NCBI GenBank assembly: GCA_030428905.1
Contig: JAUIED010000035.1
Coordinates: 1 to 35,976, forward strand
DNA from: Gammaproteobacteria bacterium
GTDB lineage: Bacteria; Pseudomonadota; Gammaproteobacteria; Pseudomonadales; Azotimanducaceae
Length of the DNA stretch: 35,976 bases
Reading direction: 5' to 3'
Under the pieces are notes generated by a model. That model had not been told where the DNA came from, made no database searches, and saw only the letters and a program-made list of their open reading frames with translations. Numbering within the stretch: the first letter of the stretch is position 1; every line of letters starts with the position of its first letter. The translations under genes and the position numbers were made by a program. Below, piece after piece: positions 23,955 to 33,183 of this stretch.

Positions 23955-26132
23955 ATGCCGACCCCCCTACCCCCTGAGCTCAACGCGCTGGCCGACGCCC
24001 TGGCAAGCGCTTCATGCCATGACCCCTTCCGCCTGTTGGGTCCACACCAGGCGGAAGACGGGTTTCTGTGGCGCGCGTGGATGCCCGCCGCACACACGGC
24101 AGAGCTGCTCCTTGACGATGCGGCCGTCGCCTTGCTGCCGGTGCCGGGCCACCCTGGCCTGTTTGCCGGCGAGGCTGCCGGCAGTGACCCGTCCCGGCCG
24201 GGGCGCCTGCGATTCACCGGCGACAGTGGTGCCTGGGAAGTGCACGATCCGTACAGCCTGCCGAGCACCTTCCAGGCCGGTGACCTGTATCTCTTCAACG
24301 AGGGTACCCACCAGGGTGTGCATCACTGGCTCGGCGCACAGCCGATGACCTGCGCAGGCCTCGAGGGTTACCGCTTTGCAGTGTGGGCACCCAACGCAAA
24401 GGCCGCCTCGGTGGTTGCAGACGCCAACGGCTGGGACGCGCGTGTGCATCCCATGCGCCGACACACACCATCAGGGGTATGGGAGCTGTTCCTGCCGGGC
24501 ATAGATGCCGCGCACCACTATAAATACGCGCTCACCCTGGCATCCGGCGAGCGGGTGGAGAAAGCAGATCCGGTGGGCGCCTGGCAACAGAACCGTCAGC
24601 AGACCGCTTCCCTGACCGCACCGCCGCTCGCCCCTGTGACCGGAGAATCGAGGCGCCCACAAAGCACCCACGATCCGGTGAGCATTTATGAGGTGCACGC
24701 CGGGTCCTGGAAGCGGCACCCGGATGGACGCTACTACAGCTACGACGAGCTGGCAGATGCGCTCATCGGCTATGTGGTGGACCTCGGCTTCACCCACATT
24801 CAACTCATGCCCATCGCCGAGCACCCGTTCGACGGCTCCTGGGGTTACCAACCCACGGGGCTCTTCGCACCTACCAGCCGCTTCGGCGAGCCGGCGGCGT
24901 TTCGACGGTTCGTCAGCCGGTGCCACGAAGCAGGCCTCGGCGTGCTGCTGGACTGGGTGCCTGCGCATTTTCCGGAAGATGAGCATGGGCTCGCCCGTTT
25001 CGACGGCACGGCCCTGTACGAGCACGCCGATCCGCGGCGCGGCTATCACCCGGACTGGAACACGCTCATCTACAACTACGCGCGCCACGAAGTACGCAGC
25101 TTCCTCGTCAGCAACGCGCTGATGTGGCTCGAGCGCTACGGCATTGACGGTCTGCGCGTGGATGCGGTCGCCTCCATGCTGTATCTCGACTACAGCCGCG
25201 GCGAGGGCGAATGGCTGCCGAACGTGCATGGCGGCCGCGAAAACCTGGAAGCGGTGGCCTTCCTGCAGCAGGTAAACACCGCGCTCTACGGCACCCATCC
25301 GCAGGCGGTTTCGGTGGCGGAGGAGTCCACCGACTGGCCGGGCGTGACGCGGGCAGCGCATCAGGGCGGCCTCGGCTTCGGTTACAAGTGGAACATGGGC
25401 TGGATGAACGACACCCTCAGTTACATGTCCCGTGACCCGGTTTACAGATCGCACCATCACGGCGAGCTAACCTTCGGGTTGGTCTACGCCTTCGATGAGA
25501 ACTTCATCCTGCCGCTGAGCCACGACGAAGTGGTGCACGGCAAGCGCTCCATTCTGGGGCGCATGCCGGGAGACCGCTGGCAGCAGTTCGCCAATCTGCG
25601 GGCGTACTACGCTTTCATGTGGACACACCCGGGCAAGAAACTGCTGTTCATGGGCGCAGAATTCGCACAATCCACCGAGTGGAACCACGACACCGAGCTG
25701 TCGTGGCACCTGCTGGCCCACGCCGAACACCGCGGCGTGCAGCAGCTTGTGCGCGATCTGAACACGCTGTACACCAGCGAACCGGCGCTGCATGCGCTGG
25801 ACTGCGATGCCCGTGGCTTCCAGTGGTTGAAGGCCGGCGATGCGCAGGGCTCCACCCTCGCCTACGCCCGTCAGGGCGAGGCTGGGGAGCTGATGATCAT
25901 CGTCTGCAACTTCACGCCTGTAGTGCGCGACGGCTACCGCCTGGGCGTGCCCAAGCGCGGCTACTACTCAGAGCGAGTCAACACGGATGCGTCGATCTAC
26001 GGCGGCAGCAATGTCGGCAATGAAGGCGGCGTGTGGAGCGAGGATGTCGCCTGTGACGGGCAATCCACCTCCCTGTCCCTGCGCCTGGCACCTCTGGCGA
26101 CGCAGATTTTCCAGTGGACACCTGAAGCATGA
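23955..26132 (+). CDS. glgB: 1,4-alpha-glucan branching enzyme
   Basis: A 725-residue GH13 enzyme close to the E. coli length (728). An N-terminal beta domain (1-125), a CBM48-type module (about 130-215), a catalytic barrel (about 240-600) and a C-terminal all-beta domain are in order. Catalytic residues are D403 (GLRVDAVASML), E456 (VAEESTDWPG) and D524 (LSHDEVVHG). It transfers chain ends to make alpha-1,6 branches in glycogen. The start is placed at 23955 because a TATAAT box covers the ATG three codons upstream (23946); either is possible. It is the first gene of the glycogen operon, and its stop overlaps the glgX ATG. Confidence 0.96.
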   Translation: MPTPLPPELNALADALASASCHDPFRLLGPHQAEDGFLWRAWMPAAHTAELLLDDAAVALLPVPGHPGLFAGEAAGSDPSRPGRLRFTGDSGAWEVHDPYSLPSTFQAGDLYLFNEGTHQGVHHWLGAQPMTCAGLEGYRFAVWAPNAKAASVVADANGWDARVHPMRRHTPSGVWELFLPGIDAAHHYKYALTLASGERVEKADPVGAWQQNRQQTASLTAPPLAPVTGESRRPQSTHDPVSIYEVHAGSWKRHPDGRYYSYDELADALIGYVVDLGFTHIQLMPIAEHPFDGSWGYQPTGLFAPTSRFGEPAAFRRFVSRCHEAGLGVLLDWVPAHFPEDEHGLARFDGTALYEHADPRRGYHPDWNTLIYNYARHEVRSFLVSNALMWLERYGIDGLRVDAVASMLYLDYSRGEGEWLPNVHGGRENLEAVAFLQQVNTALYGTHPQAVSVAEESTDWPGVTRAAHQGGLGFGYKWNMGWMNDTLSYMSRDPVYRSHHHGELTFGLVYAFDENFILPLSHDEVVHGKRSILGRMPGDRWQQFANLRAYYAFMWTHPGKKLLFMGAEFAQSTEWNHDTELSWHLLAHAEHRGVQQLVRDLNTLYTSEPALHALDCDARGFQWLKAGDAQGSTLAYARQGEAGELMIIVCNFTPVVRDGYRLGVPKRGYYSERVNTDASIYGGSNVGNEGGVWSEDVACDGQSTSLSLRLAPLATQIFQWTPEA

Positions 26133-28084
26133 TTCGCCCCCAGGTCTGCATCGGTTCACACGACGCGCTCGGCAGCACGGTGCGCGACGGCGGCGTCAAC
26201 TTCGCTGTGTACAGCGAGCTCGCCACCGAAGTGGCCGTGTGTCTGTACGACGACGCCGGCAATGAGACAGCCTGCCTGTCGCTGCCGGGCGACGACCACG
26301 GCATTCGCCACGGATTCGTGTCAGGCATCGCCGCCGGGCAGCAGTACATGCTGCGCGCCTCCGGCACGCCGGAACTGGGCTTCAATGCCGAGGCGCGCCT
26401 GCTCGACCCTTACGCCACACGGCTGAGTGGCCCGCCCGGTGCCGGGCGCACGAGCCGCTGCGTGGTGGAGGAGGCGCATCCTGCACCACGCCGCTGGCGA
26501 GCCGCGCCACAACCTTCTTTCATCTACGAAGCGCACGTCAAAGGCCTGACCAAACGATTTCCCGATCTTCATGAAACGGTGCGAGGCACGTACGCAGGCC
26601 TCGCTGCTGCTAGCGTGATCGCACATCTCAAATCCCTGGGCGTGAGCAGCGTTGAGCTGCTTCCCGTGCAGGCGTTTGTTGATGAACCGCACCTGCAGAC
26701 AAAAGGCCTCAGCAACTACTGGGGCTATAACCCGGTGGCCTGGTTCGTGCCGCATATGGGCTACGCGCAGAATCCGGCACACGCCAACGAGGAGTTTCTC
26801 GCCGCAGTACGAGCGCTACACGATGCCAACATCGAGGTCATTGTCGATGTGGTGTTCAACCACACCGCTGAAGGCGGCGCCGATGGGCCGTTGTGGCACC
26901 TGCGCGGGCTCGGTGCGCCCACGTACTACGTGCTGGAGGAAGGCGCATACGCCAACCACACCGGCTGTGGCAACAGCATCAACGCCGCGCACCCCGCCGT
27001 GCAGCGCCTGATCATCGACTGCCTGCGCCACTGGGTGCAGCGCTACGAAGTGGACGGCTTCCGTTTCGATCTGGCCACCACGCTCGGCCGCAGCGCTGGA
27101 GGCTTCGACGCACAGCACCCGCTGCTGGCGCGCATCGCTGATGATCACGTCCTGCACGGCAAAACGCTCATCGCCGAGCCCTGGGACATCGGGCCGGGCG
27201 GCTACCAGCTCGGCAGCTACGCAGCGCCCTGGGCCGAATGGAACGACCGCTATCGCGACGACGTGCGCGCATACTGGCGCGGCGAACCCGGCGCGCAGGC
27301 GCAGCTCGCTCGACGACTGCACGGCTCCAGCGAGCTGTTTGAGCGCAGCGGCCGCGGCCCACAGTCGTGCATCAACTTCGTCGCCGCCCACGACGGCTTT
27401 GTGCTGCAGGACCTGGTGTCCTATTCAGGCAAGCACAATGAGGCCAACGGCGAAGACAACCGCGACGGCCATGATCACAATCTATCGGACAACTGCGGGC
27501 ACGAGGGGCCTACCGACGACCCGGAGATCCTTCTCAAGCGACGAGCGCGCAAGCGGGCGATGACCGCAACGCTGTTGCTGTCGCAAGGCACGCCGATGTG
27601 GCTTGCCGGCGATGAAATCGGCAACTCACAGGGCGGCAACAACAACGCCTACTGTCAGGATAACGACACCTCGTGGATCGACTGGACAGGTGACGCCCAG
27701 GAGTTGGCACCGCTCATCGCCCGGCTGAACCGCCTGCGGGCACGCTCCACGGTATTTCAGCAGCACCGCTTCGTACATGAAAACGTGGAAGCCGAGGTGG
27801 CCGTGCATTGGCTGAGAGAGGACGGAGCCGCCATGCAGGAAGCTGACTGGCACGCCGACGATACGCCGTTCGCCATGCACTGGCAGGTCGGCAAGGAACG
27901 TCTGTGCGTGTGCATCAACCGCGGCACCGCGACCGCCCCCTTCCGCCTCGAACCGGACCAGTGTTGGTGCGTGGTGCTCGACACGTCGACCACTAACGAA
28001 GCAACCCACACCACCGTCGTCGGCACGATCGACGTTGCACCGCACAGTGTGCTGGTGCTCAGCAACCAGGAGACCGCTGCGTGA
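26129..28084 (+). CDS. glgX: glycogen debranching enzyme
   Basis: A 651-residue GH13 isoamylase-type enzyme: an N-terminal CBM48 (about 5-105), then the barrel with D314 (DGFRFDLATTLGR), E350 (LIAEPWDIG) and D422 (AAHDGF), and the GlgX-typical KHNEANGEDNRDGHDHN segment. It cuts alpha-1,6 branches left by glycogen phosphorylase, mainly four-glucose stubs. Its ATG overlaps the glgB stop (ATGA) and its TGA overlaps the glgP GTG (GTGA), so the three are tightly coupled. Confidence 0.96.
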   Translation: MIRPQVCIGSHDALGSTVRDGGVNFAVYSELATEVAVCLYDDAGNETACLSLPGDDHGIRHGFVSGIAAGQQYMLRASGTPELGFNAEARLLDPYATRLSGPPGAGRTSRCVVEEAHPAPRRWRAAPQPSFIYEAHVKGLTKRFPDLHETVRGTYAGLAAASVIAHLKSLGVSSVELLPVQAFVDEPHLQTKGLSNYWGYNPVAWFVPHMGYAQNPAHANEEFLAAVRALHDANIEVIVDVVFNHTAEGGADGPLWHLRGLGAPTYYVLEEGAYANHTGCGNSINAAHPAVQRLIIDCLRHWVQRYEVDGFRFDLATTLGRSAGGFDAQHPLLARIADDHVLHGKTLIAEPWDIGPGGYQLGSYAAPWAEWNDRYRDDVRAYWRGEPGAQAQLARRLHGSSELFERSGRGPQSCINFVAAHDGFVLQDLVSYSGKHNEANGEDNRDGHDHNLSDNCGHEGPTDDPEILLKRRARKRAMTATLLLSQGTPMWLAGDEIGNSQGGNNNAYCQDNDTSWIDWTGDAQELAPLIARLNRLRARSTVFQQHRFVHENVEAEVAVHWLREDGAAMQEADWHADDTPFAMHWQVGKERLCVCINRGTATAPFRLEPDQCWCVVLDTSTTNEATHTTVVGTIDVAPHSVLVLSNQETAA

Positions 28085-30501
28085 ACCAACCATCGTTACA
28101 GGGACGCATCGAACACCACTTCGCCACCACTTTGGGGCGCAGCGCTGAGGAGCGCTCCGACTGGTACCTGTACCTCGCCACGGCCATGGCCGTGCGCGAC
28201 GACATATTCGACAGCTGGCGGCGAACCAAGGAGCGGCGCCGCAATGAGGCCGAAAAGCGCGTGTTTTACCTCTCCATGGAGTTTCTGCTCGGCCGCGCGC
28301 TGACCAATGCGGTAAACAATCTGCAGCTCGACGAAGGTGCAGAGGCAGCATTGCGCGCACTAGGCACGTCTCTCGAAGAGATGCAGGGCCAGGAGGCCGA
28401 CGCTGGCCTCGGCAACGGCGGCCTCGGCCGTCTCGCTGCCTGCTTCCTGGATAGCTGCGCCACCATGGACCTGCCGGTGACCGGCTACGGTCTGCGTTAC
28501 GAGTACGGCATGTTCTACCAGGACATCGAAGACGGTTATCAGGTGGAGCGTCCGGATCACTGGCTGCTGCGCGGCTATCCCTGGGAGATCGAACGCTCAG
28601 AGCTCGCGCGCCGCGTACGCTTCTACGGCCGAAGCGAGGCCTATCACGACGACGCCGGCAGCCTGCGCTACCGCTGGGTGGACACCAAGGACGTCATTGC
28701 CGTGCCCTACGACCTGCCCATTCCCGGCGACCGCAACGGCGTGGTCAACACGCTGCGGCTATGGAGCTCGCAGGCTACCGATCGCTTTGACCTCGGCGAG
28801 TTCAACGCCGGCAGCTACGCCGAGTCCGTGGCACAAAAAAACGCCGCCGAGAACATCACCATGGTGCTCTATCCCAACGACGCCAGCGAGAACGGTAAGT
28901 CGCTGCGCCTGCAGCAGCAGTATTTTCTCGCCTCCGCCAGCATGCAGGACGTACTGGCACAGTGGGTGAGCGAGCATGGCAATGACTTCACAGGCTTTGC
29001 TGACGCGCACTGCTTTCAACTCAACGACACGCACCCCGCCATCACGGTGGCGGAGCTCATGCGGCTGCTGCTCGACGAACGCCAGCTCGGCTGGGACGAT
29101 GCCTGGAATATCACCAGCCGCACGATTGCGTACACGAACCACACCCTGCTGCCGGAGGCACTGGAAGTTTGGCCCGAAGCCTTGCTCGGCGAGATGCTGC
29201 CGCGCCTGATGGACATCATCCGTGAGATCAACGCCCGCTTCCTGCGCGATGTAGCCAGCCGTTGGCCCGGCGATCACGAACGTCAGCGCCGCCTTTCCAT
29301 CATCTCCGACGATGCTTCGCCGCAGGTGCGCATGGCGCACCTGGCGGTCGCCGGCAGCTTTTCCGTAAACGGCGTGGCGGCGCTGCACAGCCGCCTGATC
29401 ACCGAAAACCTGTTTGCAGATTTTCATGCGCTGACGCCAGCCAAGTTCAACAACAAGACCAACGGTGTAACCCCCAGGCGCTGGCTGCGCTACTGCAACC
29501 CGGAGCTCAGCAGCTTGATCACGAGCGCCATCGGGAACACCTGGGTAAGAGACTTTTCAGCCATCAGCAGCCTGCAGGCACACGCACAGGATGCGGCATT
29601 TCAGGAGCAGTGGCTCGCCGTCAAGCAGCGCAACAAAACACGGCTGGCAACATTCGTCGCCGAGACCTGCGGCGTACACTTCGATGCAGCGGCGATGGTA
29701 GACGTGCAGGTAAAACGCATTCACGAGTACAAGCGGCAACTGCTGAACGTGCTGCACGTGGTACATCTGTACGACCTCGCGCACCGCGACCCAGGTTCCT
29801 CGTCCGCACCTCGCTTCGTGCTCATAGGCGGCAAGGCCGCTCCGGGCTACGTGATGGCCAAACAGATCATCAAGCTCATCAACAACGTCGCCCGCTGCAT
29901 CAACGAAGATCCGCTGATGGGCGACCGCTTGCGCGTGGCTTTCCTGCCCAACTACTCGGTGACCGCCATGGAGCACATCTGCCCCGGCACCGATCTGAGC
30001 GAGCAGATCTCCACCGCTGGCAAGGAGGCGTCCGGCACCGGCAACATGAAGCTGATGATGAACGGCGCGGTAACCATCGGCACGGCCGACGGCGCCAACA
30101 TCGAAATTCTCGAGCGTGTAGGCGAAGATGCTTTCTTCCTGTTCGGGCTGTCCGCCCAGGACGTGATGAGCACACGCGGTAGCTACGATCCCGAGGCCAT
30201 CATCGCCGGGGACGACGACCTGGCGCGCGTGCTGGCGCTGCTGGAGAAAGGCCACTTCAATCTCTTCGAGCCCGGCATCTTCGATCAGGTGACCGCACAG
30301 ATCAGGAGCCCGCACGACCCGTGGATGCTGGCGGCCGACTTCCGCTCCTATCTGAACGCGCAGAAGCGCGCCGAAGCGGCGTTCGCGGATCGCAGAAAAT
30401 GGGCGCAGATGAGCATTCTCAACACCGCCGGCAGCGGCTTCTTCTCCTCCGACCGTACCATCGCCGAATACGACCGTGACATCTGGCACGTACATGGCTG
30501 A
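28081..30501 (+). CDS. glgP: glycogen/maltodextrin phosphorylase
   Basis: An 806-residue GT35 phosphorylase of normal bacterial length. The pyridoxal-phosphate Lys is K657 in GTGNMKLMMNGAV, and the EFLLGRALTNAVNN, NGGLGRLAACFLDS and KFNNKTNGVTPRRWL stretches are all standard. It releases glucose-1-phosphate from chain ends of glycogen or maltodextrin. The start is GTG at 28081 overlapping the glgX stop. A mammalian-type regulatory N-terminus is absent, as usual for bacterial enzymes. malQ starts inside its last codons. Confidence 0.96.
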   Translation: MNQPSLQGRIEHHFATTLGRSAEERSDWYLYLATAMAVRDDIFDSWRRTKERRRNEAEKRVFYLSMEFLLGRALTNAVNNLQLDEGAEAALRALGTSLEEMQGQEADAGLGNGGLGRLAACFLDSCATMDLPVTGYGLRYEYGMFYQDIEDGYQVERPDHWLLRGYPWEIERSELARRVRFYGRSEAYHDDAGSLRYRWVDTKDVIAVPYDLPIPGDRNGVVNTLRLWSSQATDRFDLGEFNAGSYAESVAQKNAAENITMVLYPNDASENGKSLRLQQQYFLASASMQDVLAQWVSEHGNDFTGFADAHCFQLNDTHPAITVAELMRLLLDERQLGWDDAWNITSRTIAYTNHTLLPEALEVWPEALLGEMLPRLMDIIREINARFLRDVASRWPGDHERQRRLSIISDDASPQVRMAHLAVAGSFSVNGVAALHSRLITENLFADFHALTPAKFNNKTNGVTPRRWLRYCNPELSSLITSAIGNTWVRDFSAISSLQAHAQDAAFQEQWLAVKQRNKTRLATFVAETCGVHFDAAAMVDVQVKRIHEYKRQLLNVLHVVHLYDLAHRDPGSSSAPRFVLIGGKAAPGYVMAKQIIKLINNVARCINEDPLMGDRLRVAFLPNYSVTAMEHICPGTDLSEQISTAGKEASGTGNMKLMMNGAVTIGTADGANIEILERVGEDAFFLFGLSAQDVMSTRGSYDPEAIIAGDDDLARVLALLEKGHFNLFEPGIFDQVTAQIRSPHDPWMLAADFRSYLNAQKRAEAAFADRRKWAQMSILNTAGSGFFSSDRTIAEYDRDIWHVHG

Positions 30502-31831
30502 CATGACAAGCCAGCGCGCCAGCGGTGTGCTGCTGCACATCACCAGCCTGCCGCGTGCTGAAGACGGCCTGCTCGGCAGCAGCGCCCGCCGCTTCATCGA
30601 CTGGCTGGTGGAAGCCGGCCAGAGCTATTGGCAGGTATTGCCGGTAGGCCCCACAGGCTACGGCAGCTCGCCCTATCAGACCTATTCGTCGTTTGCCGGC
30701 GACGCTACCTGGCTCGGCCCTTTGCGCCCGGTGGAAGACATCGTCGCCGAACCGGAATATGAAGCCTTCACCAAGGCTGCCCCGTGGCTCGTTCCCTACG
30801 CACAGTTCACGTGGCTGAAGCAGGCCAACGACGGCAAGCCGTGGCACGCCTGGACAAAGACCCACCTGGACGGCACCGATGCACAGGCGTTCATACGGCG
30901 GATATGCGCTGAGCAATTCGAGTTCCACCGCCAATGGCTGACCCTGAAAACCTATGCCAACGACCGAGGCGTGCGCCTCATCGGCGATTGTCCCATCTAT
31001 GTGGCCCACGACAGCGCCGAAGTGTGGGCCGAGTGCCAGCTCTTCGATCTGGACGTCGACGGCGCGCCGCGGCGGGTGGCCGGCGTACCACCGGACTATT
31101 TCAGCGCCACCGGCCAGCGCTGGGGCAACCCGTTGTACGCGTGGGATGCTCACCGAGCCGACAACTTCCGCTGGTGGATCGCCCGCCTGGCCCGTTCGGT
31201 AGAGTTATTCGACGTGACTCGTATCGACCACTTTCGCGGCTTCGATGCCTACTGGGCGATCGAGGCACAGTGCGACACCGCCGTGGATGGCGAGTGGCTG
31301 CCTGGTCCTGGAGACGACTTTTTCGCCGCGGTCAGCGAAGCCTTCGGCGGCCTGCCGTTCATCGCCGAAGACTTGGGCCTGCTCACGGATTCGGTGCACG
31401 AGCTGCGCGCCCGCTGGAACCTGCCTGGCATGCGCGTGCTGCAGTTCGGTTTCGATGATGATGCGTACAACCCACACGCGCCGGCAAACGTCACCCGCGA
31501 CACGGTCTGCTACACGGGGACCCACGACAACGACACCACGCTGGGCTGGTACGAGACGGCCGACGATGTCACCCGCGAGCGCGTCATGGCGCTAGGCAAC
31601 CACGACGATCCCGTCGGTGCGATGATGAACGCCGCGGCGCAGACGGATGCGTGGCTTGCGATCTTCCCCATGCAGGATGTGTTGCGTCTGGGCACCGATG
31701 CACGACTCAACACACCCGGCACGGTTGGGGGAAAGAACTGGCAGTGGCGCCTTCCCGCTGATGGGCTGGCAGCCGAGGACAGTGCAAATTTGCGTGCGCT
31801 TGCCGCCGCGGCTGGAAGAGTGGCTGCTTAA
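30494..31831 (+). CDS. malQ: 4-alpha-glucanotransferase (amylomaltase)
   Basis: A 445-residue GH77 enzyme, on the short side for the family (about 490-510), with the triad intact: D245 (RIDHFRGF), E292 (FIAEDLG) and D345 (GTHDNDT). It disproportionates maltodextrins, making chains long enough for GlgP from the short stubs released by GlgX. Two ATGs are possible: 30494, overlapping glgP by eight bases, and 30503, one base after the glgP stop. The first is listed because the overlap style matches the operon; neither has a strong ribosome site. A 48-base gap separates it from glgC. Confidence 0.94.
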   Translation: MADMTSQRASGVLLHITSLPRAEDGLLGSSARRFIDWLVEAGQSYWQVLPVGPTGYGSSPYQTYSSFAGDATWLGPLRPVEDIVAEPEYEAFTKAAPWLVPYAQFTWLKQANDGKPWHAWTKTHLDGTDAQAFIRRICAEQFEFHRQWLTLKTYANDRGVRLIGDCPIYVAHDSAEVWAECQLFDLDVDGAPRRVAGVPPDYFSATGQRWGNPLYAWDAHRADNFRWWIARLARSVELFDVTRIDHFRGFDAYWAIEAQCDTAVDGEWLPGPGDDFFAAVSEAFGGLPFIAEDLGLLTDSVHELRARWNLPGMRVLQFGFDDDAYNPHAPANVTRDTVCYTGTHDNDTTLGWYETADDVTRERVMALGNHDDPVGAMMNAAAQTDAWLAIFPMQDVLRLGTDARLNTPGTVGGKNWQWRLPADGLAAEDSANLRALAAAAGRVAA

Positions 31832-31879
31832 AGGGGAGAATCGCGCAGCCCAGAATGACACAGGCGCCTGCCACCTCCC

Positions 31880-33181
31880 ATGCCCAACGAACCCAAGCTC
31901 AGCAACGAAGTCCTGCGGGAAGGCCCGCGCTTCGTCACCCGCCTTTCCCGTAACGCCATGGCCCTCATCCTGGCAGGCGGCAAGGGCACACGCCTGCACG
32001 AACTCACGGAGTGGCGCGCAAAGCCCGGCCTGCACTTCGGCGGTAAATTTCGCATCATCGACTTCACCCTGTCGAACTGCGCCAACTCCGGCATCCGCCG
32101 GGTGGGTGTGCTCACTCAGTACAAGTCGCACTCGCTCATACGCCACCTGATCTCCGGCTGGACCCACTACCGCAAAGAGACCAACGAATTCGTGGAGGTG
32201 CTGCCGGCGCAGCAGCGCACCTCCGACGACTGGTACAAAGGCACCGCGGACGCCGTGTTTCAGAACATCGACATCATCCGCTCGGTGGGTCCGAGCCACG
32301 TAGTCATCCTGGCCGGCGACCACGTCTACAAGATGGACTACGGCACCATGATCGCTCACCACGTGCGCAGCGATGCGGACATGACGGTGGGCTGCGTACC
32401 CGTGCCCACCGCGGAAGCGGCTGGCACCCTCGGCGTCATGCAGGTGGACACGGAAGACCGGGTGATGGCGTTCCAGGAGAAACCGGCAGAGCCCGCCGAA
32501 GTGCCCGGCCAACCCGGCACGGCGCTCGCCTCCATGGGCATCTACGTGTTCAACACCAAGTTTCTGTTCGAGCAGCTTATCCGCGACGCGGACGACCCCA
32601 GATCCACGCACGATTTCGGCTTCGACATCATCCCGCACATCGTCGACCGCTACCGGGTGTTCGCCTACCGCTTCGCCGACGAGAGCACCGGCGTGCAGTC
32701 CTACTGGCGCGACGTAGGTACGCTGGACGGCTACTGGCGCGCCAACATGGAGCTGGTGGAGCCGGAGCCTGAGCTGAACATCTACGACCGCGAGTGGCCG
32801 ATCCGCACCGCGCAATCTCAGCTGCCGCCGGCGAAGTTCGTGTGGGACGAAGACACGCGCCGCGGCATGGCGGTGAATTCGCTGATTGCCGGCGGCTGCA
32901 TCATCTCCGGTGCAACGATCCGCCGCTCCCTGCTGTACTCCGAAGTACGCGTGCACAGCCACACGGTGGTGGAGGATTCGCTCATACTGCCGGAAAGCGA
33001 CATCGGCGGCGGCTGCGTGCTGAAGAAGTGCATCATCGATCGCGGCACGGTAATCCCCGATGGCACGCAGATCGGCGTGGACCTGGAAGCCGATCGCGCG
33101 CGCGGTTTTCGCGTCACCGATGGCGGCGTGGTGCTGGTCACGCCGTCGATGCTGGGCCAACCGTTGCACACCACCCGCTGA
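31880..33181 (+). CDS. glgC: glucose-1-phosphate adenylyltransferase
   Basis: A 433-residue nucleotidyltransferase making ADP-glucose, the donor for glycogen synthase. The N-terminal catalytic domain shows GGKGTRL (33-39), the [17 protein letters not shown] pyrophosphorylase signature, and [10 protein letters not shown] with the metal-binding Asp. A C-terminal left-handed beta-helix (about 315-420) carries hexapeptide-like repeats and allosteric contacts. GlgC is the committed, allosterically controlled step of bacterial glycogen synthesis; the effectors here cannot be read from sequence. No clear ribosome site precedes the ATG. glgA starts two bases after its stop. Confidence 0.96.
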   Translation: MPNEPKLSNEVLREGPRFVTRLSRNAMALILAGGKGTRLHELTEWRAKPGLHFGGKFRIIDFTLSNCANSGIRRVGVLTQYKSHSLIRHLISGWTHYRKETNEFVEVLPAQQRTSDDWYKGTADAVFQNIDIIRSVGPSHVVILAGDHVYKMDYGTMIAHHVRSDADMTVGCVPVPTAEAAGTLGVMQVDTEDRVMAFQEKPAEPAEVPGQPGTALASMGIYVFNTKFLFEQLIRDADDPRSTHDFGFDIIPHIVDRYRVFAYRFADESTGVQSYWRDVGTLDGYWRANMELVEPEPELNIYDREWPIRTAQSQLPPAKFVWDEDTRRGMAVNSLIAGGCIISGATIRRSLLYSEVRVHSHTVVEDSLILPESDIGGGCVLKKCIIDRGTVIPDGTQIGVDLEADRARGFRVTDGGVVLVTPSMLGQPLHTTR

Positions 33182-33183
33182 CC

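Noticed and set aside
32794-33183. Upstream extension of glgA inside glgC
   Set aside because: It is a shadow of glgC. The conserved glycogen synthase N-terminus begins at the GTG at 33184.
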